Assembly (NCBI GenBank): GCA_033557465.1
Contig: CM066031.1
Span: forward strand, 1,225,345,312 to 1,225,409,311
DNA length: 64,000 nucleotides
Reading direction: 5' to 3'
Source of the DNA: Ichthyophis bannanicus
Lineage: Eukaryota > Chordata > Amphibia > Gymnophiona > Ichthyophiidae
Positions 44,885-56,799 of this stretch are shown in pieces. The first letter of the stretch is position 1. Each line of letters starts with the position of its first letter. The translations under genes were made by a program, and so were the position numbers. The notes beneath the pieces were generated by a model. The model did no database searches. It was not told where the DNA came from and saw nothing but the letters and a program-made list of their open reading frames with translations.

Positions 44885-45578
44885 GGTTTAACATTTTTGT
44901 AAAATGATAAATAATGACAGACGCAATTCCAGTCAAGAGTTTAACAACCTAAAACGTATAACTTTGGTTTCATGTTACTACAGAATCACATTCAGTAAGA
45001 TATTTTGGTCTATGAAAGCCACATGAAACAAACCAAAAGCACTCACTTTCAAAATATCTTTTTATAAAGGAAAAGGGGACACACAATTCAGCACATTTTC
45101 AGAGACTCTCAGGCATGCTGTATTACAACTTAGTTAAATATTAGGAAATAGTTTTATGAACATTTGAATTCCCTCCCCCCCCCCCCCCAGCAACATGATT
45201 TTTATCTGGAGGATACTTAAAAATCTGGTGTTGGGCTGCCCTAGTGTCTCAGCAATGGCATTGGACTGCTGTCCCCAGTTTGATTCCTGAATCAGGACAC
45301 CTGCTCCCTAAGGGGCCATGCAGGGGCCCTGTGCTATGCTCTAGTGTAGCATTTTGCTACAGATTTTCCTGCACTAGCCTTGCTTCCTGATGCAGAAAGC
45401 AAGACAGCATGGGAAAAATCACAAGCAAAACCACTGTTCTATGCTTAATTGCATGCACATAATGAATATTTAATTGCCTCCGATGTCAAAAAAAACTGCT
45501 GAAACTTAGTGCAGGTTTTTACTCTCTTTCTTTCAAACACTGGATCTTTACACCAGCTTCAGGCAGACAAAGATGCAG

Positions 45579-45643
45579 GGAGGAGCAAAAGGGTCATCTG
45601 AGGTGAAGCATCAAACTTCACCTCAGATGACCTTTCTCCCTCC
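45579..45643. repeat. Hairpin with 17-bp perfect core
   Basis: GGTCATCTGAGGTGAAG (45592-45608), 7-bp loop, then its perfect complement (45616-45632). Imperfect pairing extends to about 29 bp per arm through GGGAGGAGCAAAA and its counterpart TTTCTCCCTCCC. Confidence 0.8.
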
Positions 45644-46671
45644 CCAGGACAACATGCCAAACTTGCACAGAATACAGGGGCTGCTAATGCTAATTTTCAT
45701 GCTGTTTGCTTACAGCATTGTGGCACAAAGGTCAGCGTTAAATTTGCATTAGAAAATGCTGCGCTAGAGCTTTAGCACCGGGCTCTAGCAAAGGGTTTCT
45801 GCATTGGCCCCTAAGTCAGCTGCACTGGAGATGCTGAGATCATCCTCCTGACTGCAACAGCTTCACAAGACACTCCTGATCTGGATTTCTGAAGGGATTC
45901 GAGTTTCAGCAGCAAATATCACTGCCTGCACTTTGGCTCATTTGAACCAACTGAGATTCTTATTAATAAACTAGGGGACTACTTTTTAAGTTTTTACCCA
46001 ATACAACCTGAAAATTCAAATGCTCCCAGATGATGATGAAACAAAAATAGCAGCCTCCATCCCCCTTCCCCTCCCTGCACTCATCTAAAGCAGGAAGGCA
46101 GCAGCAGTCAGCACATGATTTTCTGCATCGCTGTGCAGTGTGATCTCACAGACCCAGTGCTTGGCAGGGTTTCCAGTCTACACCATGCTTACCCGGAAGG
46201 AGGCATGGGCCTATTAATATTCTCTGGCTCAAAGGTCACATGCTGATGTGTGACTGCCACTACCTAGCATAGGTCACAGTGAACATCCAGAGAGAAGGGA
46301 AGTGGCCCCATTTCTGTAACCTCATCCACCGATGATGTGATAACTTTTGGGGCCCCAGTCCCCGGTTTGGGAACCACTGAACCATAATCACAAATTAAAG
46401 AGTTCCGCGTGTTGCAAATTTAAAAAGCAGAAAGATGTTTAATAAAGATACAGGGAAAGCATGCAAGGGTTTGCAACAATTGCATCCTTTGTGCATAAAC
46501 AGTGGCAAGAGTGCACCTGCCTTAAGTCTCCTATTAGCATTAACAGCAGCAGGTTCTCTTGTGTAGCAAATGTGATTGAAACAAGGCAGTTTTAGCATTT
46601 AAAGTTACACACAAAGTATATAGTACAATCACCAAAATAAGAGCTCACAAAAATGTACTTGAAAAAGGTTA

Positions 46672-46870
46672 GCCAGTGGTTAGAGTAAACTGCCCATAAC
46701 CAATGAACCAGGATTCAAATCCCACTTCTCTCACTATATTCCATGTAACCTTGGACAAGTCACTTTATTTTCCTTCGCATTTAGATTGTAAACTCTTCAG
46801 GGGTAGTAACTTATTGTATCTGCATATGTATTGTAGTGTCTATAGAAATAAGTAGCAGGAGTATCATCTG
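46672..46870 (+). mobile_element. tRNA-derived SINE (MIR-like)
   Basis: The A box region TTAGCCAGTGGTTAGAG and B box GGATTCAAATCCC lie 46 bp apart, as in tRNA-derived pol III promoters. AACCTTGGACAAGTCACTTT follows, the MIR-type core. The 3' part (TTTAGATTGTAAACTCTTCA) resembles a LINE-derived tail. Confidence 0.75.
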
Positions 46871-49800
46871 AATTTTAACACTGCTTCTGATTAAGATTTA
46901 ACAGCTAAAAACACCCTTGAAGCAAAAAATTAAAATAGGTGTTTACCTAATAAAAACACAAGAAAGAAACATCACTTCCCCAGTACTTTTCAACCCCTCT
47001 TGGTTTGATTTGTCTTGTCTTCGAGAAGATTTATCATTTTATCTGCATTAAGAACTCATAAGTGTCACAATATGCATGTCTGATTCCACCAGAAAGTACA
47101 TAGTAGTATGAAAACACACCGATTTTTTATACCCTTAATTAGATTGAAAATAAACACCTAAATTTACAATTTATGAATACCTGGGAAAACGAATACTATC
47201 TAAATGTCACACTGGTGAAAGATGGGTAAAAATAAAAAAATAATAATAATAGTAATAATAAAAAAAACTTATCAAACGGCTGTAGCCTACAAAATACATT
47301 TGGTCGGCATTACTTCTGAACTTTTGAGAGGCGTTTTCATAAACCTACTCCCATGCTATTTTTTGCTCCAGATGACTACAGAATTTGCATGCTATGGGCC
47401 AACAGCCAAAAGCGTTCCCTCTTCTGAGACTCTGCTATCCAAACTTGTGAAATAAACAGCTTTCAGAGGAAAAAAAAACAGAAGAGCATGAGCAATGCAA
47501 TATTGGCTTCCCCACACACAATGGCTGGCAAGAGGAGGAGAGTAATGTGGGTCCTGGGGGCACAATGACTTACGACCTGCATGTTTCAAAACTCAACAGG
47601 CAGCAATGCAGAAAAGCCAAACCCCACTGCAACCATATGATTCCAGGAACGACCAGCAGAAGGATAGAGAGCTGGGAAATAACTGAAACACAAGATCACA
47701 CTGGTTGCGTCGACTCTTTCAGCCCTGCTCATTCACAGCTTTCTTTTCAAGAGTGGCTCACCCACCCTCTCTCAATCCTGGGCATGAAAATGGCTCTTGA
47801 ACACAGGGCTCTTCAGATGCTCTCTTGTTTTGTATCTCTGGATAATACACAGGACAGAAGGATGATACTCAGCCAGCAGATCTGGGTTCAGTTCTTCGAT
47901 CCCAGTCTGCTACTCCTCGGGCTAATGAAGAGTGAAAATATCATGGAGGAATGGAAAAGTCCCAACCACTGTGCAACAGTCAGGGCTGCTGCAAAGATAC
48001 CGAGTGCCCTACACAAACCTTCAGTCTTACACCCCTTCCCCGATATTCTGATAATTAAACTCTAAAAATAATGATCACGAAAATATCACCCCTACCATTA
48101 GATCCTGTAAAAATGTGTAACTGGACATCATACTGTTAAATATTAAACTCTGCTTTGTATGGATGTGTGTGCGCCCACACTCCCTGTGCTAAAAAAATTA
48201 GCCAATGGCTCCAAGTTTCTCTGCCAGTCGGGATCTATGGTTTTGCTTTGACTACCATTGCTCTTTACTGCCGCTTAGAAGCTGCGGCTCCAAGCAACCT
48301 CCTAGGCTTGCCCGCTGGTCAAATATTAGTCCCTATGGAGGATCAATAGCCTATAGCTTCTGGACTTTCACATTAAAGGTTGGAATATACAGCAGGGGAC
48401 ATTAAATAGTGAGCAAAAAAAAAAACACAAGGAGAGTTGCAACTGAAAGATCACGGTATCACAAAGCAAAAGAACCTGGGTCAAATTAGTCTGGAAGTCT
48501 CAAAGCAATGAAGAAAATCACAGGCCCAACCCCAATCTCTCTATACCCGCGCCGCCCCCCCCCCCCCCGTCACCACCCATTCTTCCAAAAATCAGCAATT
48601 TAACAAAAGTCCTAGGATGTTAGCTGTAGTAAAACAGCTAACAGAGAAACCGATGAATAAAGCACACCAACATTTAGCATATATTAACTCATGTGTTTAT
48701 AAACAAGTGAATTCATGATCGAAGTCACTTATGATAAGTGAGCAGATAGTGTATAGTACAGCTTTGGATATATGTAGAAGCAGCCACAGCACACATTTTT
48801 TCATGATAGGCACATGCATGCATTTCCAGGACAGAGGATAGACAGAGCAGGAGTGGGATCAGCACGTATGCTCTTTTATAAAATGCCTACATATGCCCCG
48901 ATATTTACCAACATGCACAGATACAGAGCTACATCTGCCTCACTGGGTTTAAACGTATGCACGTGCTTTCCATTGAGGTCACTTTATAAAAAGACACATA
49001 GAAAATACTCCACGTTCAAATCTAACTGCACAAAAATATATTAGCCTAATTATTTTTGTCATGAAAATATATAAAACTTAATGGTTTTATAAGAGATTTT
49101 GCTGTGTGAGAGAATTATACTATTTATAGGAATAACAAGTGGGAAATACTTTTGTGCAGTTACACTGAACGTGGAGTTATTTGTCTCACATTAGGAGGCT
49201 TGAAGCATTGCCTTTATAAAACAGGCTCAAGATATGCACCGGGACTTTAAACAGTGTGCGCCAATGAGACAATCTGCACAAAAAAGTAACACGTGCACTA
49301 GGTTTAGTGCACCTTTATACATCAGGTGACCCAAAAATGGTAGCAAAGTACCCAATTTTACTACTGTTTGTATAAGCTCAGTGCTTACAGCTGAAAATTA
49401 AATAGTCCATTTAACCACTGAATTAAAGAAATTTCAGGCTCCATAATCCAGCCCAGGACCCATAAAGCCAGTAGAACTCTGCCTGGGATCCTCCTACCCA
49501 CCTGCCTAATACCTCCCCCACCTATCTACTATCCAACTACCTAACCTAATAGTTTATTTCACTTGAACACATTTATACCATCCCTCACCCACTCCCAACT
49601 CATTCAGTAAGCTAGTTAGTAAGTGGGGTCCCAAAGCAGAATCCTTTGACTCATAGGAACCCAGGTAGAGGGGAATACCTAATGCCAGTACCTTGCCCAT
49701 TTTGAGAGGATTTAGAAACATTATCTGACCAAGGAGCAAAATTAACCCGAATTTCTGGGATTAATGTTGGTCTATGCTGTTGTGTCAGCATGGTGCCAGA

Positions 49801-52800
49801 GCGTAGGGCTCCCGGCAGTGGTGGTCCATTCTGGAACAGAGAGACCCAAGGCCATGATCTCCACCACTATTGTTGACACGGCACTGTACACCAACACTAG
49901 CCTTAGAAATGTTAGTTAACCTTTATGCTCCCTCTGACCTTGAAGTTCAAGTTCTGACATTAAACAGGAGCTAAACCTTCAGGGCCTTAATACACTTCCT
50001 TGCACTGCAGAGTAACAGCTAATTAAACAGATTTCCATAGGGAAGCACTAATTTTAGTGCACCTTTATGCCCATGTTTAACACACCTTTTCTGCAAGTTA
50101 AAAAAAAAATTAAACCATAAACAAATTTTAACTCAAAAATTAGTGTACTCCTAGCATCAAGACTATGGTTCTGAAGTAACAAACATTATGCTAAACCAAC
50201 AGAGAAAACCGCAACATCCTCCAAATTCTTGGCTCTCCATTATATCTTGTAGAAAGACAGTACAGTAATAAATTTATATAAATAAATCATCATCATCTTC
50301 ATTGCTATAAAAGTCTGCTACCTGTCTAGCAGAGGACTCTCCCACACAGCTCACATTCCCTGATCAGGGGAAGGCAGGTGTGATGGACTAGCACTACTTA
50401 ATGCTCATTACTCTCCCGTAAAAAAAAAAAAGAGAAGAAAGTCATGAACATACACTCAACTCAACAAACAAAAGACTCCATTTCCCTATCTGGAACTGCT
50501 GCTCTGTTCAAATCAAATTACAGAAACGAACACACACTTTCCTTTGTTATTAGGGATTAGAGAGTAACAAAAACATCCTCAAACTTTCATTTATTAGCAC
50601 CGCTACCAAATGTGAATTTACAGACACAGCAGTTAAACAAATCAGGCACCAAAAATAGCTACTCCTCTTCATACTCTAGAAGAACCAGGACCACTGCAGG
50701 TACCGTGATAGCTGGACTTCCTGGGACATGTTTTACTGGTGCTGGCTGACAGCAAGAGCTTCAGCTCCCTGTGCCTATTCAAATAATCTCACATTACCTG
50801 TCCTACAGCAAACTGCGCCTCAAAAGAGCTGCTGTGTATTTTACTAGCTAAGCCAAGCAGTATTAGTCGTATTTTTTTTCTACATTGATCCTCCAAAAGA
50901 AAAGTTAGTTTTTCCTAAGACTCACCAGAGAGTTTTCAGTTCTTCCTTTCAAAAATGGGATTTAGCTTCAACTTTCTAAGGTTACATAGGAGCAAAATAA
51001 TGTGCGTCAGTGCTAAACTAGCAAAGCTGTACCCTCTGCACACACACAGAATATAGTGTTCTCTAAGCTTTATATTGCTGCAGCTTAAAAAAAAGCCTCC
51101 ACCCACTTCTCTGAAACCTTTTGCATAACCAAATACGCACACATAAATCCCAAACACTCTGCTTCTTCACCGATTGTCACTTAGGGAACAAATTACTAAG
51201 CTGTACTAATGTTAATGTGCATTATTTTAGCGCTTGTCCCATGTTATTCAATTATTATTAATACATATTAACACTGAATTTTCATGTATTCATGTTAGTA
51301 CACCTTAGTAACTAGCCCCTATCATTCTCTTAAAAATGAAAACAGAAACTCCCTTATACTTGGAAGATTAGCTAATTTCAAAAATATATTCCATCAACAC
51401 CTAGCTACTAATGCCCCACACCTTAATATCAGAGACCAAGTATAATTAGCACAATTAAATGTAATACCTTGAAGTGTAATCCTTATACTTATAAAGTAAA
51501 CCAAAGTCAGGGCATCTAATATTAGCCTTTAATCCAATATAAAGGGCCAGCGGTGGCTTCCAGAGAACCTAATTGCAGCTCCCAGACCCTCTTCCCCCAG
51601 TATACACTCTCCCTGAACCTGATCAGGAGACTTGCTGCTCTCACTGCCTTCAGAACAGTTACTGTTTTCCCCGGCACTATGCAGTTCTTGGTGAATTTGA
51701 GCCACGTGATGCCCAAACTCTTCTGCTATTCTTTTAAGACTGTATAAAAAGTAAAAGAGCCATTTGGTACTGAAAGAAAACAGAATAGCTGTTCCAGAGA
51801 TGGCACTGGTAGCAAGTGTCCGAGGAAGACGAGAGGGGATTCTAGAGGGGCAAAGCCAGCTTGGAGAGGCTGCAAGTAGGGGTCAGGATAATAAACGTTG
51901 TCTGGTAGAGGAGGTATGTGAGGACTGAGACTGGCTGGGATGGGGCTAAGGGAGAGTATGGTCGGGAGAAGAGCTGGCCAGCAAGTTGTTTTGGGGGAAG
52001 CGGAATGTGTATTAGGAGAGATATGGACCAGGGGAGAATGTCTGAAAAAGTGTGTGTGTGCTTGGGGAGGGAGGGGCAGAAAATTTTAGTCACACAGCCT
52101 GAGTGTTCATCAGAAAGGGACCCCCTCCAGCTGCCTCGTCCAGTGGTAGCCCTTATATATATAAAAGTTTATTTTCCCAAAATGGTCTCCACTTGAAAAA
52201 TTAGTGAAGATCACTGCTTTAAACTAATTTGCTTTATATCACGTTATTGAAAAGGATATGACTAATTTAGGTGTAAGGGGCACTTTACTCACTTGATGCC
52301 CATGATTGTTTAGAAATCGAGGAAGAAAGGGAGAGGACAATAGAAGACCTCCCCTTTGACCTTATACATTCATTAGAACAATAATAAAAAAAGAGACAGA
52401 AAAATCATTTTCTATACTTTGGCCAAGACCTTGAAAAAAACATCCTTTACTAGACTCCCACCCACCCACGATCCTGAGACAAAGAGCCTGCAATAAAAAA
52501 TTACTAATACAGAAGTTACTTATCACATCTACCCAGTAAGACTTCTAGTAACTCTCATGGGAGCAAGAGAATTCTCATCATTCAAAATACATCAAGCATT
52601 TTATTTTTTAAAAAACAATGTAGCAGTCTCCTTACAATTTGTGCCCTTACCACTACAAGTTGCAGCACTCATTCAAGATGTGCTGGTTGGGCTAAGAGCA
52701 AAGGGAGGAAAAGAAGTAACCACAGGAACACAGAACTTGCTTCCTATCAAGGCAATCCACAGGACACAAAAAATGTTCGACAAATTGGCCCTGCTGAGAC

Positions 52801-52804
52801 AGAC

Positions 52805-52915
52805 CTAAGGCTGTGTTTCCCAGATTTGTTCTACTGACCACCCAGATGCAAATTCATTGTATGCATACTCATTAGGGATATCCTAAAAATTGGACTGGTT
52901 ATGTGTTTGATAAGA
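52805..52915. repeat. Fragment related to the hAT MITE at 20191-20721
   Basis: GTATGCATACTCATTAGGGA and TATCCTAAAAATTGGACTGG match the TGCATATTCATTAGGGCTATCCTGAA...GACTGG part of that element at 20650-20690. The preceding CTGTGTTTCCCAGATTTGTT could be the decayed terminus. Confidence 0.55.
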
Positions 52916-53677
52916 CAGAGGTTGGCAAGTTAAATTATAGGTTGTAAGCCCTCTTTGGAGATTCTTAATATTCATTTGTGACCAGCTTTCAAAAGCTACA
53001 CTCTTCATCAGATCAAAGCTTATACAGAAAACCATTTAATACTTCTGGCACATCACATATAATCTCATGGGCAGGGAACCAAAGCTGCCAAGTTACCCAC
53101 TTTCAGGAGGTTGACTTCTTGGCTAGTCCTAGTTTTGAATGTACATCCCAAAAGCAGCATGGACTTTGTAGATTCTACCCATTTACATCAGTGCTGCAAG
53201 ACCCATAAAGCATTAGGATGGGGTTATCAGAAATCCAGGACTGGACTAAAATCTCCCTGTTGGAGAAGGAAATTTGGCAGCTTGGTAGAATTGCATACCC
53301 TATTACATTATAATTTCAAAGACACTATAGACTGTATGCGAGTAAAGCACACCGCACCATAACTCACCGGACTATACAGTCCATAATCAATGAAAGCTGT
53401 AGAGAAAAATAAACACAAGTACTAATTTGCAGTTCATCAAATGAGACATGTGAAAACAAGCTGAGAAAGTGCACTTTACTTCCTAGCACAAAGGAGGAGC
53501 ATATCAAGTCTCCCATCTCCAATGGTGTCAGCACATTCAAGGCGAGTGCATCTGACAGATAGAGACAGCAACCCAACAGTGGTTGTATTTAGAAACATAC
53601 CTAAAAGTTACCAAAATCCGTTTTCCTTAAACGAAAAGACCTGTATCATCATGTTGACAAAAAAAATCCCTACTTAC

Positions 53678-53775
53678 CAAGACTTTATTTTCCACTTTGT
53701 CTCCCTTAACCTCGAGTTTCACTTTCTTCCTCACTGCAATTTTAATTTTCCGGCCAATTACATCTCTTACGCTCT
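53678..53775 (-). CDS. CARMIL1: CARMIL1 coding exon 2
   Basis: 98 nt between acceptor TTTATTTTGCAG (ending 53776) and donor GTAAGTA (53677-53671). With the base left by exon 1 it makes exactly 33 codons, ending in phase 0. The conserved sequence [20 protein letters not shown] lies here. Confidence 0.92.
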
Positions 53776-54662
53776 CTGCAAAATAAAATCTAATTTAAAT
53801 GTCTAAACAAGCCAATGAAAGCATCCCTGCGGACTAAGGATGGGGATGGGGATGGGGATGGGGGGGGGGGCGGCTGAAAAAGCTTCACTGCAACAAATTG
53901 AGCTTTAGCCAGTCCTTTCAGCTCAGAGTTTGCTCACGCTCGCTGTCAGGACCCGGAGACCTGCTCAGAAGTGCTGCTTTACACACCGCTTGCAAAGGAT
54001 CAGCAACTAACGAAGAAATGGTCAAGGACTGACACTTCAAATTTTGCCTTGCCGTGCAGTAACAGTAGCTCAAGTACAAGGCCATATTCTGTCACAAGTC
54101 TATTTCAACAAGAGGAGTAAAAGCTGGGAGCAGCTCCATAAAACATTTTTTTCTTCTAATTTTCTTAATGCTCTTTTGACTCCTGGGTAATGCCTCGGGA
54201 ATTTGGACAGGACAGGCTACATTTTTGTTCGCTAGTAACCCGTTCGGCACGTTTTAAGATTCTGAAATAAAACGATGATATAGAACCATTGGAAACTGCT
54301 GGACCCGATGCTTTTAGTATTCTTTGACAGGGAAATACTGCGGTACTGGGCACCCAGTTTTGTCAGCGCAAAGTGTAACCTTTCTCCCCGTTGCCGTTAC
54401 ACACGCGCTGCAAAACAAGCAGACCGGGGCAGGGTCCAAAGCCTGCACCATTTCCACACTTCCCCTGAATGCAGGAGGAACCGAAGGAAGTATCCGTGCC
54501 CTCCTTCCAGCACGCACCCCGTGCCTGCCCCTTCCCAGACTTTGCCCACAGCGAAGGCCCTGCAACTTCCCTCTACTTCCCAGTCCCCCGGGCGGAGAAA
54601 GCAGGAGAACGGCGAATCTCACCCAGCAACTCCTTCGCAACCTCCGAGCCGTCTTCACTCAT
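53678..54662 (-). CDS. CARMIL1: CARMIL1 (LRRC16A), coding exons 1-2, N-terminus
   Basis: CARMIL1 is a cytosolic, membrane-associated regulator that binds capping protein and loosens it from actin filament ends. The two exons encode 46 codons: [13 protein letters not shown] from exon 1, then [20 protein letters not shown] and [13 protein letters not shown] from exon 2. The human protein, as I recall it, shares [27 protein letters not shown] and the ELIES context, so the match is strong. CARMIL2 and CARMIL3 differ here. This is the start of the N-terminal PH-like membrane-binding domain; the leucine-rich repeats and CP-binding region lie beyond the window. Splice sites are canonical and phases join. 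The whole left part of the window is the next intron. Confidence 0.9.
53838..53870 (+). repeat. GGGGAT repeats ending in an 11-G run, G-quadruplex-prone
   Basis: Three GGGGAT units then an 11-G run, 62 bp from the exon 2 acceptor, inside CARMIL1 intron 1. The C-rich strand is the coding strand, so the transcript would carry C-runs, not G-quadruplexes. Confidence 0.7.
54221..54480. repeat. 260-bp direct duplication, intron 1 copy
   Basis: Over 90 percent alike by eye to 55429-55695, including GATTCTGAAATAAAACGATG, GGGAAATACTGCGGTA and GTCAGCGCAAAGTGTAACC. It lies between exon 1 and exon 2, 140 bp inside exon 1. Differences are substitutions and small indels (TTTTCATTGC is only in the other copy). 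Confidence 0.88.
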
Positions 54663-55175
54663 GTTTTCGTCTGTTGCTGCCTTTTTCCCTTTTTTATTTT
54701 TTTGGCAAAACGAAAAGATACGCGGAGTCAACGCGCGACACCACGACCGAATGCTGTCGTGAAAGGAAAGCGAACGGAACGGGGGACTATTTGGTGGCTA
54801 CGCCTGGCGTCCCCGGTCTCTCCATGTCTCCGTCAGCGAGGGTAGGACGGGTGCCAGGCGGGGGGTGGATGGCGGCTGATGCTGCCACTCGCGCTCTTCC
54901 CTCCTCCGCTTCCTGGCCCGAGGCTCCTGCACGATCCCCTCACACCTCCTCCTCCTCCTGCCCGCGCTAGGTGAAGGCGGAGACGGGAGCGAGGAGCGGC
55001 GCGCGCTCGCGGACCCGGGCGGGGGGGGGGGGGAGGGAGCGCGCGCAGGCGCGCCTCTGTGCACACTACTAATGCGAAGATGCAGCGGGGAACGGACGCA
55101 CAGGGCAGGTGCTGCGTTTGGGAGGTAGCGTCCGGCGCCTCGCGACGAGGTTCCGACGTGCCAGAACAAAATGGG
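54585..55175 (-). promoter_or_regulatory. CARMIL1: CpG-island promoter of CARMIL1
   Basis: Dense CpG (GGCGCGCGCTCGCGGACC at 54998-55015, GGCGCGCC, multiple CGCG) over about 600 bp, in contrast with AT-rich surroundings. It contains exon 1 and upstream DNA on the minus strand, so transcription from it would read toward lower coordinates. No clear TATA box. A 13-G run (55021-55033) lies in it. Long ORFs on both strands here are a by-product of GC content. Confidence 0.8.
54623..54662 (-). CDS. CARMIL1: CARMIL1 coding exon 1
   Basis: 40 coding nt from ATG (complement of 54660-54662) to the donor G|GTGAGA at 54622-54617. Thirteen codons plus one base (phase 1). Position -3 is A, an acceptable Kozak context (AAACATGAG). 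It lies at the inner edge of the CpG island. Confidence 0.88.
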
Positions 55176-56298
55176 CCATTGAGGAGGTGACGAACGGCAA
55201 GTAAGGGTTGTAGTATAAGGGCTTTTTTTTTTCCACCATAAACAAGAACTATTCGCACAAGCACGGCCCTAGATACTGGCAAGCGAGAGACACCTGCTGG
55301 TGTAAAAAGAATGGGAAAGACAAAAATTGGAGAAGGAAGAAAATCCGCTGCACCAGGATGCCTCTTAAAGCCGGTTATCGGAGATGACAACTTACGTTAC
55401 TTCTGTGCCACTGTAATACTGAAAGATATTTTTTGTTCGCTAATAACCTGCACAGTTTAAGATTCTGAAATAAAACGATGATATAGAACCCTTGGCATTT
55501 TCATTGCAAACTGCTGGACCCGATGCTTTTAGTATTCTTTGATAGGGAAATACTGCGGTATTGGGCACCCAGTTTTGTCAGCGCAAAGTGTAACCTTTCT
55601 CCCCTTTGCCGTTACACACTCGCTGCGAAACAAGCAGACCGGGCCAGGGTCCAAAGCCCTGCACCATTTCCATACTTCCCCTGAATGCAGGAGGAAGTGA
55701 TTGATCTTTGATGCATCTCTTGTAATTGCTGCTCTTATTTTGTTCATTCTTATTCTAAGACAGAGGTCCTCAAAAGTTTCTGGAGAAGGGACACATAGAA
55801 CATTTAGGGTATATTTACTAATCCAAGTTAGCTGTTACTGCAAGCGTCAGCAGCACGGTCGGCCTGTCCACTAGGCGCCGCTGCCTGCCTCCCCCCTCCC
55901 GAGACGGAGACGGAATGGAAAGCAGCGGGCGGGGGGTGCGGCGAGTCCGGAGCTGCTTCCTAGGGCAGCACAAACCCTTGGGCCAGCCCTAGTCAGCAGC
56001 ACACAATAATTGCACATTTTGCAGAAAAAAAGTACAGAAGTGAAAAAGAAACAAAGATATTGTTTATTTAAATTAATTACCCCATCTTTTGTGTTATGGA
56101 TGCTATTCACAGCTCTGATCAGCCGTCTGACCTGCCTCGTGCTCTGCAGATTTCTACTGAGCATTGGGGGAGATGCCAGTGACAGGAAGAAGGGGTTACA
56201 GAAGTGCCTGCCTTCAGTGCCATCAATTCCACACCTCTACTGCATCAACTGGGATAAGATGGCAGAGTGTGAGGAGGAAACTCAAAATGCATTTCCTC
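55176..56298. other. Upstream DNA with no supported gene
   Basis: Apart from the duplicate at 55429-55695 there is a GC-rich patch at 55870-55990 (GGCGGGGGGTGCGGCG) with TCCTAGGGCAGCAC and GGGCCAGCCCTAG, resembling the repeat at 22335-22510. No exon or promoter is clear. Confidence 0.45.
55429..55695. repeat. 260-bp direct duplication, upstream copy
   Basis: Second copy of 54221-54480, in the same orientation, upstream of CARMIL1 by about 770 bp. Exon 1 and its CpG island sit between the copies. Confidence 0.88.
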
Positions 56299-56642
56299 CT
56301 TGTGATGGGGTATATAGAATGTTACCAGTCTCTCTTCAAAGGGATTATCAACAGTCCTCTTTAAGAAAGTCTGCAGCCCAGAGTTCAGGGCTGTGAGGGC
56401 GTGGCTCAGAGGGAAAGGTAAAGAACCCAGCAGGCTGCAAGGAGGGGGAGAGGCCAGTGGAGCCAGAAGGCAAGCGTACAAAGGAGTTCTGAGGTAGGAA
56501 CTTAACTGGGGTTAGAGGAAGAGCAGGGAGAACAAGCTTGTAGCAGTTGAACAAGCTGAGACAGAATTAAGCTGACTTTGTTTTCCCTAAACTGCTGTCT
56601 GGCCTCTGCTTTAAAGAAAACCCTTGCCCATTGCATGTCACA
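56299..56642 (+). repeat. Possible 5' LTR of the Gypsy element
   Basis: Starts TGTGATGGGGTATATAGAAT and ends GCATGTCACA, an imperfect TGTGA...TCACA inverted end. It precedes gag by about 470 bp. I do not see a second copy or a good primer-binding site, so the call is tentative. Confidence 0.35.
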
Positions 56643-56799
56643 CTTACCACATATGGAAACAGCTTGTGGATTTCCTCTAACCATGTGACTGAGGGCAAAT
56701 CCACATCCCTCCAGGGCTGGGCCTCTACAGCAGGTCAGGATTTTTTTTCTATGTGGTTTAAGAGGGTTAGCTTCGCCCTAGTTAGGGAGATTGAAGAAG

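Larger units (their letters stand above)
44885..53677 (-). other. CARMIL1: CARMIL1 intron 2, low-repeat part
   Basis: 8.8 kb of mainly AT-rich DNA with few recognisable elements. I looked for the next CARMIL1 exon (after codon 46, expected to begin near LTSCRAF) on the minus strand and did not see it. Present are a 30-bp-arm hairpin (45579-45643), a tRNA-type SINE (46672-46870), possible hAT ends (46345-46385, 52805-52915), a second tRNA-like stretch (45237-45300), C-runs (45175-45188, 48555-48568) and a TATATATA spot (52155). ORFs up to 172 codons (47547-48065) show no family. Confidence 0.6.

Noticed and set aside
45237..45300. tRNA gene or second tRNA-SINE
   Set aside because: A B-box-like GTTTGATTCC is present, but there is no cloverleaf or clear A box.
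46345..46385. Complete hAT element in intron 2
   Set aside because: Only one terminus-like sequence (GGTTTGGGAACCACTG) is visible; the opposite end and target duplication were not found.
47547..48065. 172-codon ORF in CARMIL1 intron 2
   Set aside because: No domain, no splice signals in phase and no repeat match; it is a chance-length ORF in unremarkable DNA.
54308..54970. 220-codon plus-strand ORF over the CARMIL1 promoter
   Set aside because: It lies antisense to exon 1 in a CpG island, where stop codons are rare; composition is low-complexity and no domain is visible.
54833..55390. 185-codon minus-strand ORF upstream of CARMIL1
   Set aside because: Gly/Arg/Pro-rich translation of GC-rich DNA, with no splice or family support; more likely 5'UTR or promoter.
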